Source of the DNA: Photobacterium malacitanum
GTDB taxonomy: Bacteria; Pseudomonadota; Gammaproteobacteria; Enterobacterales; Vibrionaceae
Reading direction: 5' to 3'
NCBI RefSeq assembly: GCF_900185615.1
Contig: NZ_FYAK01000002.1
Span: forward strand, 434,001-498,000
Length of the DNA stretch: 64,000 nt
Below are positions 9,174-19,028 of this stretch, in pieces. The position numbers and the translations under genes are program-made. The stretch's first letter is position 1, and each line of letters opens with the position of its first letter. Under the pieces are notes generated by a model. The model was not told where the DNA came from. It saw nothing but the letters and a program-made list of their open reading frames with translations, and ran no database searches.

Positions 9174-10139
9174 TTAAATAAACTGAGAGCTTTCTCTGAT
9201 TTTTATCTCAAATTGACCTTCACAGCTGCTGAAATCACGTTTGATTAGCTTCTTTACTGCTTGGTAACCCATCTGATAATAGTTAAAACTCACACTGGTT
9301 AAGCTCGGTACTAACAGATCGCTATAGTCATAATCACCAATGCCTACCACCCAAATATCATGGCCGATTTTCAATTGCTGTTGTTTGGCTAACCGATATA
9401 AACGAATGGCAATATTATCCGTCGCGCAAAAATACACGTGCTGAGGTTGTAACTGGATGTCTTGGTAGGCGTGTTTTTGCTCAGAATCGGTGACAGGTTG
9501 TAGATAACATGGCAAGTGAGGCACGGCTGCTGCAATAGTGGTTTGGATTAACTGGGTGCGACTCGAGAGCATTCGCTGATCATAAATATAATCAATCGCA
9601 ACCACTGGCGCCTGTTGGTGTTGAAGTTGAGTCAGGGTTTGTGTCACCAATGCAGTAATTGCAGCGTGTTCTGGATAATATAAACAGCAACGTTGCGAGC
9701 TCTGTTTACCAATGAAGATCAGGTTTTCTAATCCTTGATAAAAAGGTTCTACGACACTGTGCTTTGACGCAATAACAATGGTACCTAATGCATTCAAACC
9801 GTTAAATTCGCTAACTGCTTGACGTTCTGACTCATGGCTAAATCCAGTTGCATGAAACAGCATACGCGCATTTGATTCATTTGCTGCCGCTAGTGCACCT
9901 TTAATCACTAAACTGGTGGTATAAGATTCAATTCTTGGTGCGATAAAACCAATAATATTTGATTGGCTACGAATTGATCGCGCAAATTTATTGGGGGTAT
10001 AGTGATTTTCTTTTACGATCGCATCAATTTTAATCCGATTTTCTTCTGACACATAGCCACCATTAAAATAACGTGACACTGTCATTTTTGAAATTCCAAG
10101 CTGCTTTGAAATATCAGCCATAGTCATTTTTTGCGTCAT
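9174..10139 (-). CDS. LacI-family transcriptional regulator of the alpha-glucoside locus
   Basis: 321 residues. The N-terminus MTMADISKQLGISKMTVSRYFNGG is a classical LacI helix-turn-helix, and YTPNKFARSIRSQ is the hinge-helix region. The rest is a periplasmic-binding-protein-like effector domain (about 60-321), with IGFIAPRIESYTT at its first strand. It is encoded just upstream of the glucosidase and PTS genes and in the same direction, with a LacI-type palindrome between. The natural reading is a local repressor that responds to the transported sugar or its phosphate. The effector is unknown. The divergent neighbour is the cyo operon, 520 bases away. Confidence 0.88.
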   Translation of the reverse strand: MTQKMTMADISKQLGISKMTVSRYFNGGYVSEENRIKIDAIVKENHYTPNKFARSIRSQSNIIGFIAPRIESYTTSLVIKGALAAANESNARMLFHATGFSHESERQAVSEFNGLNALGTIVIASKHSVVEPFYQGLENLIFIGKQSSQRCCLYYPEHAAITALVTQTLTQLQHQQAPVVAIDYIYDQRMLSSRTQLIQTTIAAAVPHLPCYLQPVTDSEQKHAYQDIQLQPQHVYFCATDNIAIRLYRLAKQQQLKIGHDIWVVGIGDYDYSDLLVPSLTSVSFNYYQMGYQAVKKLIKRDFSSCEGQFEIKIRESSQFI

Positions 10140-10662
10140 AAAAACTGTATTACTCTATCAATATCATTATTTACAGTATCCAATATATCTGTCTCCAGCA
10201 CAGTAACTAAATGGCATACAGCACCTATTATCCTTAATTTTGCAGCCTATAACGGTCTTGCCCCCTATCACAACCAACAAAAACAACCAAAAAGCACCCA
10301 AAAAACACAACAAACTTGAAACTTTTTTTCAAAAATACAACGCGTGTATAAATTTTAACATTTTTCATACAGTAATTTAAAATAAGCATTTTATTACTAG
10401 TGTTAATTGATCAAAAATAGAGAAAATCAGTAATTATGGTGATAAAGGCAGATTAATTGATCAACTAACAACCTGCTAAAAATCGTACAGCTAAGCACTT
10501 TTTCACTATAAAAAATAATTAAATATTATATATCATGCAGTTATCTTTTGTTACACTTGCAATCAGGATGATTACAAACAATTAACTAAAGCACAACACA
10601 GTCAGCCGTTATTTGACGTTCTCAGTTGATTTGTATAAGTAAACTGTTTCACGGAGGAAAAA
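10140..10662. other. Divergent regulatory region between lacI-type gene and cyoA
   Basis: About 520 very AT-rich bases hold the promoters for the minus-strand sugar locus and the plus-strand cyo operon. The one clear structure is a 12-base word, TTAATTGATCAA, present at 10403-10414 and 10453-10464, exactly 50 bases apart. No credible gene was seen. Confidence 0.5.
10403..10464 (+). repeat. Two direct copies of TTAATTGATCAA, 50 bp apart
   Basis: Identical 12-mers at 10403-10414 and 10453-10464, each containing the palindrome TTGATCAA. They have the same helical phase (about five turns), and lie 200-260 bases upstream of cyoA. They could bind a dimeric regulator of the oxidase operon. They do not match the FNR spacing. 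Confidence 0.4.
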
Positions 10663-11550
10663 ATGAAAATAATCCGCAGTAAGAAGATGATAATAATTCT
10701 TCTTACATTACTTGTAACATTGCTTGTGGTGGCTCTTTTTGCCAGCAGCAATATGGTGCTGTTCGATTCTAAAGGCATCATTGGCGAAGCACAGTCATCA
10801 TTAATCATTACTTCAGTATTACTGATGGCAATAATTATTGTGCCAGTGTTATTCATGTCGATTTACTTTCCTTACAAATATCGTCATAGCAATAAGGAAG
10901 CGGAATACACGCCAGAATGGGAACATTCCACTAAAATAGAAGTCATTGTTTGGGCTGTTCCTTGCCTTATCATTTTGGCATTAGGTTGGATCACCTATCA
11001 GACCTCTTATGCTCTCGATCCAAGAAAAGAGATCGTTTCAGATAAAGAGCCATTAACCATTCAAGTCGTCGCTATGAATTGGAAATGGCTTTTCATTTAT
11101 CCTGAACAACAAATTGCAACCGTTAATGAAATAGCCCTTCCCGTTAACCGTCCAGTGAAATTCTTAGTTACATCAGATACCGCCATGAATTCCTTTTTTA
11201 TTCCTCAGCTAGGTAGTCAAGTTTATGCAATGGCTGGTATGGAAAACCGTTTAAACCTCATGGCACAGCAGGAAGGTTCTTACCGCGGTATTTCAGCAAA
11301 TTATAGTGGTTATGGCTTTGCCAACATGCGCTTTAAAGCTCATGCAGTAAATGATGCCGATTTTGACCAATGGATTCAAAAAGTCAAAACCTCTGAGCAA
11401 GTTCTAAATAACACCACTTATGACCAACTCACCGCTAATGCGAAAGAGCAAATTAAGGCCCCTCATCCAGTGACCTATTTTGCCTCTGTCCCACCGTTGA
11501 AATTTAAAGATATTATTGAAAAACACGCAGGAGTCCAAAATGGCTTATAA
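10663..11550 (+). CDS. cyoA: Cytochrome bo3 quinol oxidase subunit II
   Basis: 295 residues, colinear with E. coli CyoA. It has an N-terminal membrane segment, a second pair of segments (about 40-65 and 95-112), then a periplasmic cupredoxin-like domain with [21 protein letters not shown] and [19 protein letters not shown]. The CuA-binding cysteines of cytochrome c oxidases are absent, as expected for a quinol oxidase. The usual lipoprotein box of CyoA (LSGC in E. coli) reads FASSN here, so the lipidated cysteine is missing. GGAGG seven bases before the ATG is a strong ribosome site. First gene of cyoABCDE; its last 11 bases overlap cyoB. Confidence 0.95.
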   Translation: MKIIRSKKMIIILLTLLVTLLVVALFASSNMVLFDSKGIIGEAQSSLIITSVLLMAIIIVPVLFMSIYFPYKYRHSNKEAEYTPEWEHSTKIEVIVWAVPCLIILALGWITYQTSYALDPRKEIVSDKEPLTIQVVAMNWKWLFIYPEQQIATVNEIALPVNRPVKFLVTSDTAMNSFFIPQLGSQVYAMAGMENRLNLMAQQEGSYRGISANYSGYGFANMRFKAHAVNDADFDQWIQKVKTSEQVLNNTTYDQLTANAKEQIKAPHPVTYFASVPPLKFKDIIEKHAGVQNGL

Positions 11551-13627
11551 AGGAGATGTATACGCCGAAGCGGATCCAATTTTCGGCAAATTAAATTGGG
11601 ATGTCATTCCTTTTAGTGATCCCGTTGTTTTCCCCGTGATGATGGCTGTTATCATTGGCGGATTAGCACTACTTGGTTTGATTACTTACCAAAGAAAGTG
11701 GCACTATCTATGGAGCGAATGGTTTACCTCTGTCGATCATAAAAAAATAGGCATTATGTACATCATTGTCTCAATGGTGATGCTTGTACGTGGTTTCTCT
11801 GACGCAATACTGATGCGTTCTCAACAAGCGGCTTCAACCATTGACGCTAGTTATCTGCCACCAGAACACTACGACCAAATTTTTACGGCTCATGGCGTGA
11901 TCATGATTTTCTTCGTTGCAATGCCATTCGTGGTGGGGTTAATGAATATTATTGTGCCGTTACAGATTGGTGCCCGTGATGTCGCCTTTCCATTTTTGAA
12001 TTCCCTGAGTTTTTGGCTATTTGTTGTTGGTGTTATTCTGATTAACATGTCACTGTTTATTGGTGAATTTGCAGCAACAGGTTGGTTAGCTTACCCACCG
12101 CTTTCAGGAATGGATGCCAATCCTTGGGTCGGGGTCGATTATTGGTTATGGTCGCTGCAGATATCAGGAATTGGTACGCTATTAACAGGTATTAACTTTG
12201 TTGTTACCATCCTTCGTATGCGTGCACCTGGCATGAAAATGATGCAAATGCCAGTATTTACATGGACATCACTATGTGCCAACGCACTGATTGTCCTCGC
12301 TTTCCCTATTTTAACCGTCACCCTAACTTTACTCACCCTCGATCGTTACGTCGGTACCCATTTCTTTACCACTGATATGGGTGGTAATCAGATGATGTAC
12401 GTCAACCTGATTTGGGCATGGGGTCACCCTGAAGTTTATATTTTAGTATTACCGGCTTTTGGTATTTTTTCTGAAATAGCCGCCACCTTCTCTCGTAAAC
12501 GCTTGTTTGGTTACACATCGTTAGTATGGGCAACAATGGTTATTATGGTGTTGTCATTTATTGTATGGCTACATCACTTCTTTACCATGGGCGCAGGCGC
12601 AAGTGTTAATGCCTTCTTTGGTATTGCAACCATGATTATCTCAATTCCAACTGGGGTTAAAATCTTCAACTGGTTATTTACCATGTATAAAGGCCGCGTC
12701 GAATTCAGTGCCAGTATGTGGTGGACGATTGCGTTTTTGATCACCTTTACCATTGGTGGTATGACAGGGGTAATGCTAGCAATACCTGCGGCCAACTTTG
12801 TACTACATAACAGCCTGTTCGTTATTGCCCACTTCCATAACGTAATTATTGGTGGTGCGTTATTTGGCTACTTTGCCGGTTTAACTTACTGGTTCCCTAA
12901 AGCAACTGGATTCACCCTTGATGAACGTCTAGGTAAGATTTCATGTGCACTTTGGACCGTCGGTTTCTTCGTAGCCTTTATGCCAGTATATGTGCTTGGC
13001 TTTAACGGCATGACCCGTCGCCTTAATGTTGCAGATAACCCAGAGTGGGCACCTTACTTATGGGTAGCAGCATTTGGTGTGTGTATTGTTGCGGCAGGTA
13101 TCGCTGTTCAATTCTACCAAATTTACGTCAGTATTCGTGATCGTAAGAAGAATGTAGATCTCACTGGTGACCCATGGAATGGTCGTACATTGGAATGGGC
13201 GACATCATCCCCGCCTCCATTTTATAACTTTGCTCTATTGCCAAAGATCCATGATCGTGATGAGCATCATTATGCGAAAGAACACGGTTTAGCCTACCAA
13301 GAACCTGAGCGTTATAAGCGCATCCATATGCCAAAAAACACCTGGGCGGGTGTGGTTATCAGTCTGTTCTCATTGATGTTTGGTTTTGCTTTCATCTGGC
13401 ATATCTGGTGGATGGTGATTGTCGGCAGCGTCGGCATGATTGCGTCTTGGATCATTTATAGCTTCCAACGCACTAAAGATTACTATGTTGAAGTTGCTGA
13501 AATTGAAGCTATTGAACGTAAGCATTTAGCCAAAGTTCGCGGTGAGAAGACATTTGAAAACGAAGATGGTGAAGATGATGATGATTTCAACCCATCAGGT
13601 CTAAATCCAGCAGACTCAATGGCATAA
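11540..13627 (+). CDS. cyoB: Cytochrome bo3 quinol oxidase subunit I
   Basis: 695 residues, the heme-copper catalytic subunit. Visible landmarks are [15 protein letters not shown] (low-spin heme ligand His), [17 protein letters not shown] (CuB His and the cross-linked Tyr), WLHHFFTMG (two CuB His) and [11 protein letters not shown] (heme ligand His pair). It takes electrons from ubiquinol, reduces O2 to water and pumps protons across the inner membrane. The frame is open from 11516, but CAGGAG just before the ATG at 11540 makes that the likely start, overlapping the end of cyoA. The C-terminus ends in an acidic tail (EDGEDDDDF) longer than in E. coli. Confidence 0.95.
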   Translation: MAYKGDVYAEADPIFGKLNWDVIPFSDPVVFPVMMAVIIGGLALLGLITYQRKWHYLWSEWFTSVDHKKIGIMYIIVSMVMLVRGFSDAILMRSQQAASTIDASYLPPEHYDQIFTAHGVIMIFFVAMPFVVGLMNIIVPLQIGARDVAFPFLNSLSFWLFVVGVILINMSLFIGEFAATGWLAYPPLSGMDANPWVGVDYWLWSLQISGIGTLLTGINFVVTILRMRAPGMKMMQMPVFTWTSLCANALIVLAFPILTVTLTLLTLDRYVGTHFFTTDMGGNQMMYVNLIWAWGHPEVYILVLPAFGIFSEIAATFSRKRLFGYTSLVWATMVIMVLSFIVWLHHFFTMGAGASVNAFFGIATMIISIPTGVKIFNWLFTMYKGRVEFSASMWWTIAFLITFTIGGMTGVMLAIPAANFVLHNSLFVIAHFHNVIIGGALFGYFAGLTYWFPKATGFTLDERLGKISCALWTVGFFVAFMPVYVLGFNGMTRRLNVADNPEWAPYLWVAAFGVCIVAAGIAVQFYQIYVSIRDRKKNVDLTGDPWNGRTLEWATSSPPPFYNFALLPKIHDRDEHHYAKEHGLAYQEPERYKRIHMPKNTWAGVVISLFSLMFGFAFIWHIWWMVIVGSVGMIASWIIYSFQRTKDYYVEVAEIEAIERKHLAKVRGEKTFENEDGEDDDDFNPSGLNPADSMA

Positions 13628-13642
13628 GGGACGAGAGCAGTT

Positions 13643-14287
13643 ATGACTACAGACGTAAAAGATACACTTAACCTCAATGTCCCTGCTCAGTCTCATGACG
13701 GTCATGATCTCGATGATCATGACCATCACGACTACGCTGGTGATACTATTTTTGGCTTTTGGATTTACATCCTCAGTGACTGTTTATTATTCGGTACGTT
13801 ATTTGCCGTTTATGCGGTTTACTCCAACAGTTTTGCTGGCTTAATTGAGCCTAAAGAGCTGTTTAATTTAACTTTTGTATTGGCAGAAACGGCGTTACTA
13901 CTGTTTAGTAGTTTTACCTTTGGCATGGCAATGTTAAAGGCTAACCATGAAGACATGAAAGGCATGCTCAAATGGTTAGGCATTACTTTTATGTTGGGTT
14001 TCTGTTTCTTAATCATGGAGCTATATGAGTTCTACCATTTCAGCAATGAAGGTGCGACATTCCATAGCAGCGCATACTGGTCTGCATTTTATGGCCTCGT
14101 TGCAACTCACGGATTACACGTATTTGCTGGTTTAGTATGGATGATTGTACTGTTCTTCCACTTTAAACGTGATGGTTTCTCTGAGGACAACAAAACGCGC
14201 TTAGCCTGTTTAAGTTTGTTCTGGCACTTCTTAGATATTATCTGGATCTGTGTGTTCAGTGTTGTTTACTTAATGGGAGTATTGTAA
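13643..14287 (+). CDS. cyoC: Cytochrome bo3 quinol oxidase subunit III
   Basis: 214 residues with five predicted membrane segments, typical of CyoC. Recognisable parts are IFGFWIYILSDCLLFGTLFAVY, EFYHFSNEGA and FYGLVATHGLHVFAGLVWM. The N-terminus before the first membrane segment is His/Asp-rich (DGHDLDDHDHHD), possibly a local metal-binding stretch or merely a polar tail. It belongs to the integral membrane core of the oxidase. The start follows the cyoB stop by 15 bases with GGGACGAGAG as ribosome site, and the stop overlaps the cyoD ATG by one base (TAATG). Confidence 0.94.
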   Translation: MTTDVKDTLNLNVPAQSHDGHDLDDHDHHDYAGDTIFGFWIYILSDCLLFGTLFAVYAVYSNSFAGLIEPKELFNLTFVLAETALLLFSSFTFGMAMLKANHEDMKGMLKWLGITFMLGFCFLIMELYEFYHFSNEGATFHSSAYWSAFYGLVATHGLHVFAGLVWMIVLFFHFKRDGFSEDNKTRLACLSLFWHFLDIIWICVFSVVYLMGVL

Positions 14288-14640
14288 TGAGCAATTCAAC
14301 TAACCAACACGCAACTGGACATGGCCAAGGTGGCCAAGCGCATGGCAGTGTTAAAGAATATGTTCGAGGACTGGTATTCTCGATTATTTTAACCATTGTT
14401 CCTTTTGCAATGGTAATGGCTGGCGTTGGTTCAACCCAGTTCATTATTGGTGTGATCATGGTATTAGCCGTGGCACAAATCCTGGTACAACTGGTGTTCT
14501 TCCTTCATATGAACACCTCATCAGAACAAATGTGGAATACGTCATCGGCCGTATTCGTGGTCGTCATTGTTTCTATTATTCTTATTGGCTCTTTGTGGAT
14601 CATGGATCACTTAAACCACAACATGCTAATGGGTCATTGA
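14287..14640 (+). CDS. cyoD: Cytochrome bo3 quinol oxidase subunit IV
   Basis: 117 residues with three membrane segments, matching CyoD. GSVKEYVRGLVFSIILTIVPF, then QILVQLVFFLHMN and a last segment ending LWIMDHLNHNM. The start shares a base with the cyoC stop, so translation is coupled. The subunit is small and assists assembly or stability of the oxidase. The N-terminus (ATGHGQGGQAHG) is Gly/His-rich. Confidence 0.93.
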   Translation: MSNSTNQHATGHGQGGQAHGSVKEYVRGLVFSIILTIVPFAMVMAGVGSTQFIIGVIMVLAVAQILVQLVFFLHMNTSSEQMWNTSSAVFVVVIVSIILIGSLWIMDHLNHNMLMGH

Positions 14641-14653
14641 TCAGGGATGTTCT

Positions 14654-15571
14654 ATGATTAAACCTTATCTTAAACTCACTAAACCGGGCATTATCGGTGG
14701 CAACTTAGTTGCCGCCATTGGTGGTGTCCTACTTGCATCTCAAGGCAACATTAATTGGTTATTACTCCTCGCAGTATGCGTTGGTACAACCTTAATTGTT
14801 GCTTCTGGGTGTGTATTCAATAATGTCATCGATATTGATATCGACAAGTTAATGAAGCGTACCTGTGAGCGCGAGTTAGTCAAAAAAGTCGTACCTGTCT
14901 CTCACGCTTTATTGTGGGCAACGGCATTATGCCTGGCAGGTTTTTTTACCCTTTATCAATATACATCTTTAGTCGCGTTTGAATTTGGTGTGCTTGGATT
15001 TGTGGTTTACGTCGGCTTTTATAGTCTCTATTTCAAACGTAAATCAATCCATGGCACTTTAATTGGTGGCTTATCTGGTGCATGCCCACCTGTTATTGGT
15101 TATTGTGCCGTTACTGGCCAGTTTGATGCTGGTGCTGCGGTATTATTCATCACTTTTTGTTTATGGCAGATTCCGCACTCATATGCGATTGCGATCTATC
15201 GTTTCGAAGATTACAAAGCCGCATCCATTCCAGTGTTACCGGTTGAAGTGGGGATTGCGAGAGCACGTCACCATATCATCGGTTACATTATTGCCTTTGC
15301 AATGGCGGCATTTACCCTTACTTACCTTGGTTACGCTGGCAGTTGGTATGCTTTAGGTATGGGACTGGTGAGTTTACATTGGCTATATATTGCTAAAGTA
15401 GGCTATCAAAAAGTACCTAATGCGCAATGGGGTAAAAAAATGCTGTTAAGCTCTATTTTTAACATCATGGTTTTTTGCACCTTGATTTCACTGGATTTTT
15501 CATCTGAAACGCTCAGTGAAAACTACCAAGTAAATGCAGTTCCAGCTGTAATAATGGAGCCGCATTCATGA
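14654..15571 (+). CDS. cyoE: Protoheme IX farnesyltransferase (heme O synthase)
   Basis: 305 residues, UbiA-superfamily prenyltransferase with about nine membrane segments. NNVIDIDIDKLMKRT is the Asp-rich motif that binds farnesyl diphosphate and magnesium. LTKPGIIGGNLVAAIGG at the N-terminus is typical of CyoE. It converts protoheme IX to heme O for the high-spin site of CyoB, so its place at the end of cyoABCD makes functional sense. The last four bases overlap the ATG of the SCO1-like gene (ATGA), which ties the copper assembly genes to the operon. Confidence 0.94.
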   Translation: MIKPYLKLTKPGIIGGNLVAAIGGVLLASQGNINWLLLLAVCVGTTLIVASGCVFNNVIDIDIDKLMKRTCERELVKKVVPVSHALLWATALCLAGFFTLYQYTSLVAFEFGVLGFVVYVGFYSLYFKRKSIHGTLIGGLSGACPPVIGYCAVTGQFDAGAAVLFITFCLWQIPHSYAIAIYRFEDYKAASIPVLPVEVGIARARHHIIGYIIAFAMAAFTLTYLGYAGSWYALGMGLVSLHWLYIAKVGYQKVPNAQWGKKMLLSSIFNIMVFCTLISLDFSSETLSENYQVNAVPAVIMEPHS

Positions 15572-16188
15572 CCAAAAACCCAACTAAAATGGTGCTTCTC
15601 GTCGGCGCACTGTTTCTTGCCACACTGATGGGATGCTATGTCTATAACACCACGACCCCTATTGGTGAAAATGTAAAACCACTTAAAGATCTTGGTGGCC
15701 CTTTTGAGCTTAATAGCTTAAATGGCCCTGTCAGCCTTGATCAATATAAAGGCAATATCGTGGTGCTTTATTTTGGCTTTCTAAACTGCGCTGAAGTGTG
15801 CCCTTCTTCAATGGGGGTGCTATCGGCGGCTTTATCACGCCTATCACCAAAAACCTATGACCATGTGCGCGGGCTATTCATTAGTGTCGATCCTGAACGC
15901 GATGATTTAGTGTCTTTAAATCAGTTTGCTAAGTATTTCGACGATCATGTTGTCGGCGTAACCGGTACCCAACAACAAATTGATGCATTAACCAAACAAT
16001 ATGGGGTCTATTTTGACATTGTCGACATGGAATCATCGGAATTAAGCTACACCGTTGATCACTCTTCACGGTTCTACATTATTGATGAAGCTGGCACATT
16101 AGTTGGTGCGATGAGTCACAACACCACCCCCACTGAACTCGCTGCAGGTATTGAGCGCGTTTACGCCAAATCAATTGCTAAACAATAG
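15568..16188 (+). CDS. SCO1/SenC/PrrC-type copper chaperone
   Basis: 206 residues. An N-terminal membrane anchor (about 8-27) is followed by a thioredoxin-like domain with the copper-binding C74-AEV-C78 in FLNCAEVCPSS and the distal histidine H165 in VDHSSRF. These are the three ligands expected of an active SCO protein. SCO proteins deliver copper or reduce cysteines during oxidase assembly. Here it is translationally coupled to cyoE, so its client is probably the CuB centre of CyoB, since this bo3-type enzyme has no CuA. Confidence 0.9.
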   Translation: MTKNPTKMVLLVGALFLATLMGCYVYNTTTPIGENVKPLKDLGGPFELNSLNGPVSLDQYKGNIVVLYFGFLNCAEVCPSSMGVLSAALSRLSPKTYDHVRGLFISVDPERDDLVSLNQFAKYFDDHVVGVTGTQQQIDALTKQYGVYFDIVDMESSELSYTVDHSSRFYIIDEAGTLVGAMSHNTTPTELAAGIERVYAKSIAKQ

Positions 16189-16199
16189 GAAATATTATA

Positions 16200-16703
16200 A
16201 TGAAAAAAAGTTCTTTGTATTTAGCATTATTGCTTAGCTGTTTTCCAGCGGCGGTTTTTGCCATTGAAATGCCTCATGCGGAACATCAGCCACCAGCCCA
16301 GCACGATTATACTCATATTCAGCAAATTAACGCTGCATTAACCGTTGAAAATGCGACTGCCAAAGCCACTATTCCAGGTGCCAAAGTCAGTTCTGGTTAT
16401 ATGAAAATCATCAATAACAGTGATAAAGCAATCACTCTTACAGGCGCGAGCACTGCTATTGCCAAGCATACCGAATTTCATCGAATGTTTATGCGTGATA
16501 GTAAAATGGCAATGCGTAAAGTAGATGCACTTGAGATCCCAGCTAAAGGCAGTATTACCCTTGCAAGCAATGGCTATCACCTGATGTTTATGGGCGTTAA
16601 AAATGCGCTTAAAGCCGATCAAGTGATCACGGTCCGCATGCAACAAGCTGATGGTGAACAGTTTGATGTTCAGTTATTAGTTATGCCGCTGAAAAAGTAT
16701 TGA
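16200..16703 (+). CDS. Periplasmic PCu(A)C-type copper chaperone
   Basis: 167 residues with a signal peptide (ending AVFA). The mature N-terminus is His-rich (MPHAEHQPPAQHDYTH) and precedes a cupredoxin-like PCu(A)C (DUF461) domain. The Met/His ligand set is visible as HTEFHRMFM...MAM and YHLMFMGV. The family passes Cu(I) to SCO proteins or directly to oxidases. It follows the SCO gene by 11 bases with AGGAAAT as ribosome site, consistent with a copper relay for the bo3 oxidase. The His-rich extension is an additional likely copper site. Confidence 0.9.
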   Translation: MKKSSLYLALLLSCFPAAVFAIEMPHAEHQPPAQHDYTHIQQINAALTVENATAKATIPGAKVSSGYMKIINNSDKAITLTGASTAIAKHTEFHRMFMRDSKMAMRKVDALEIPAKGSITLASNGYHLMFMGVKNALKADQVITVRMQQADGEQFDVQLLVMPLKKY

Positions 16704-16716
16704 TCGGAGCGCTGAA

Positions 16717-17217
16717 ATGAAAGATGCACAACTTTTTATTATTGGAGTCTGTCTATTGCCAAATATGTTTATTGCACCAGCAATGGCGAAAACATCAATG
16801 GACAGTATACTAGAGAGTCAAGCCATCCCTTGTTCGACCGAATTAATACAACTTGCTGATGTGACATTGAAAACCAACCCCCATCGTATATTGTCTTACA
16901 CCGATAAAGCAGACGATATTCACCTTTTTAATGCACTGGCAGTAACCAGCTATCGCGATCGTGATAGCCATATTAGCTTTCACGGTGTCAAAAATACCGC
17001 AGGCGGCTGTGATACTTCAGTCACTGAAAGTTACGTATTACAAACTTCGTGCTCTGATGCTCGTCACGAAGCATTCAGTAAGTGGAAGTTTCAAGGCAAG
17101 CTCAATGAAAGAACTTATGTACTCAACAGTAAACGTATTAAAGGCAAACAAGCTTTTTTAACCGATCAGCTACCCAATATTTGTTTAGTCACAACGAGGC
17201 AAGTGATCAGTAATTAA
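16717..17217 (+). CDS. Small secreted protein of unknown function in the cyo operon
   Basis: 166 residues, not recognised. The N-terminus has a signal-peptide shape (hydrophobic residues 6-22, then APAMA before KTSMDS). The mature part holds four cysteines (CSTEL, GGCDTS, TSCSDA and NICLV), suggesting two disulfides, and is mostly polar with no clear repeat. It starts 13 bases after the copper chaperone stop with CGGAGCG upstream, and a terminator follows, so it is the last gene of the cyo transcript. A role in oxidase or copper handling is suggested only by position. Confidence 0.7.
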   Translation: MKDAQLFIIGVCLLPNMFIAPAMAKTSMDSILESQAIPCSTELIQLADVTLKTNPHRILSYTDKADDIHLFNALAVTSYRDRDSHISFHGVKNTAGGCDTSVTESYVLQTSCSDARHEAFSKWKFQGKLNERTYVLNSKRIKGKQAFLTDQLPNICLVTTRQVISN

Positions 17218-17257
17218 TATTATTGTTTTATTAAGAGTACAGTAATAATAACCACGC

Positions 17258-17287
17258 ATAAAAAGGCTCAATTCAGAGCCTTTTTCT
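17258..17287 (+). terminator. Rho-independent terminator of the cyo operon
   Basis: AAAAGGCTC (17261-17269) and GAGCCTTTT pair around AATTCA, and the stem runs into a T-run. It closes the eight-gene cyo and copper-chaperone unit. Confidence 0.85.
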
Positions 17288-17360
17288 ATACGTATCCCAA
17301 ACTCGAAATTGAGTGGTGAAGATGTTAAAATCGCCGCCCTTATTCGTAATAGATACCATC

Positions 17361-19028
17361 ATGCACGCATCTGACACTAGCTTCACCCGCTTTATCGCAG
17401 CAACTGATATCCACCCTCTTCCTGAACGGTTTACATTTCCGTTTTGCTACACGCCTCATCCTTTATGCGTGTTAGCCGCTCAAGAGTTACAGCACCATAT
17501 CGATACTCAACAGCAGTGGCAGCATAATTTTGGGTTGGATAATAATGATGCGATTGGTCATATGTTTGGCGTGTTATTGGTTCAAAACCAACAAGGTGAA
17601 CTCGGTTATTTATCGGCATTTTCAGGCAAGATTGCCAATCTTACCCACCTAGCTCACTTTGTTCCACCTGTGTTTGATGAACGCAACATCGATCCTACGA
17701 TGAAGGCTCAGCAAGCCTTGATTGATGAACTTAGCACTAAAATAACCGCAATTGAGTGCAAGCCTAGCTATATTCAATTACAACAGCAGTACCAAACAGC
17801 TCAAACTCAAGCCGAGTTAGCCGCTGAGTCATTTCGATTACAAATGATAGAACAGCGCAAACAACGTAAATTACAACGCAAAGCGGCAGAAAAAAGTAAC
17901 GATAGCGAGTTCATGACTCAAGAATTCCATCGCTTAGCCCGTGAAAGTGCATTTGATAAGCACCAACAGAAAACAATTCGTCAGCAGTGGACTCAAACAC
18001 TGGCTGATATTCACGATAAGTTACAAGCTGATACAGCAGAGTTGGCGTTACTCAAATCAGAATACGACAGCTTAACGGCAGCATTACAACAACAGCGCTA
18101 CGCACAATATCAATTTCTAAATCAGTATGGCGAAACACAAGATTTAAATGATCTCTTTGGTGATATAACACCATCACAAGGTGCGGGAGATTGCGCCACC
18201 ATTAAATTACTTCAGCATGCCTTTAAGCAACACCTGAAGCCTTTAGCGATGGCTAAATTTTGGTGGGGAGCCTCACCTGCTGCGCAGATTCGTAAGCACA
18301 AATACTTCTATGAAGCCTGTAAAAACAAATGCGAGCCGATTTTACAACATATGCTAGCAGGACTAGACATTGATGCGAACCCGCTCGAACAAAACCCAGC
18401 GGAAGGCAAAGAGCTAGAGATTGTGTATCAAGACGATGCGATGGTGGTTATCAATAAACCGGCAGAGTTTCTATCGGTTCCTGGCAAAACTATCACCGAT
18501 TCTGTTTATAGCCGCATGCAAGCGATGTTCCCTGACAGTGATAGCCCATTAATTGTCCACCGTCTAGATATGTCGACCTCTGGGCTAATAGTGATTGCAC
18601 TTACCAAAGATGCGCATAAAGCCTTGCAAAAACAGTTTATTGAACGCACCGCAGAAAAACGTTACGTGGCCTTATTAGATGGTATTGCCGAGCAGGATCA
18701 TGGTGAAATTAACTTACCAATGCGAGTTGATTTAGACGATCGTCCGCGCCAATTAGTCTGTTATGAACACGGTAAACCTGCACTCACCAAGTGGCAGGTT
18801 CTTGAGCGTAAAGACGGTAAAACCAAGGTGTATTATTACCCCAAAACAGGCCGCACTCACCAACTGCGCATTCACTCTGCCCACCACAACGGCATGAACA
18901 TGCCGATTATTGGTGATGACTTATATGGTCAAAAAGCAGATCGCTTACATTTGCACGCACAATACCTTGGCCTAACCCACCCCGTCACTGGTGAGCCAAT
19001 GGTATTTGAGGTCGATGCCGATTTTTAA
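17361..19028 (+). CDS. Long-form RluA-family pseudouridine synthase
   Basis: About 555 residues, twice the size of E. coli RluA. The C-terminal third is the catalytic domain: VIVHRLDMSTSGLIVIALTK holds the active Asp of the HRLD motif, followed by RTAEKRYVALLDG and GRTHQLRIHSAH. The first 350 residues include a predicted coiled coil (about 135-260, rich in Gln, Glu, Lys and Arg) and a region with FWWGASP. The catalytic part should isomerise uridine in rRNA or tRNA; the N-terminal extension may set target specificity. The frame stays open back to GTG at 17313 and ATG at 17322. I choose ATG 17361 by similarity to Vibrionaceae homologues as I remember them. The start is uncertain. Confidence 0.82.
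   Translation: MHASDTSFTRFIAATDIHPLPERFTFPFCYTPHPLCVLAAQELQHHIDTQQQWQHNFGLDNNDAIGHMFGVLLVQNQQGELGYLSAFSGKIANLTHLAHFVPPVFDERNIDPTMKAQQALIDELSTKITAIECKPSYIQLQQQYQTAQTQAELAAESFRLQMIEQRKQRKLQRKAAEKSNDSEFMTQEFHRLARESAFDKHQQKTIRQQWTQTLADIHDKLQADTAELALLKSEYDSLTAALQQQRYAQYQFLNQYGETQDLNDLFGDITPSQGAGDCATIKLLQHAFKQHLKPLAMAKFWWGASPAAQIRKHKYFYEACKNKCEPILQHMLAGLDIDANPLEQNPAEGKELEIVYQDDAMVVINKPAEFLSVPGKTITDSVYSRMQAMFPDSDSPLIVHRLDMSTSGLIVIALTKDAHKALQKQFIERTAEKRYVALLDGIAEQDHGEINLPMRVDLDDRPRQLVCYEHGKPALTKWQVLERKDGKTKVYYYPKTGRTHQLRIHSAHHNGMNMPIIGDDLYGQKADRLHLHAQYLGLTHPVTGEPMVFEVDADF

Noticed and set aside
10131..10319. A 62-residue plus-strand frame in the cyo upstream region
   Set aside because: Low-complexity Thr/Lys/Gln-rich end, no ribosome site and overlap with the regulator gene start.
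10403..10464. FNR sites before cyoA
   Set aside because: The repeated word has TTAAT and ATCAA separated by 2 bases instead of the 4 needed for FNR.
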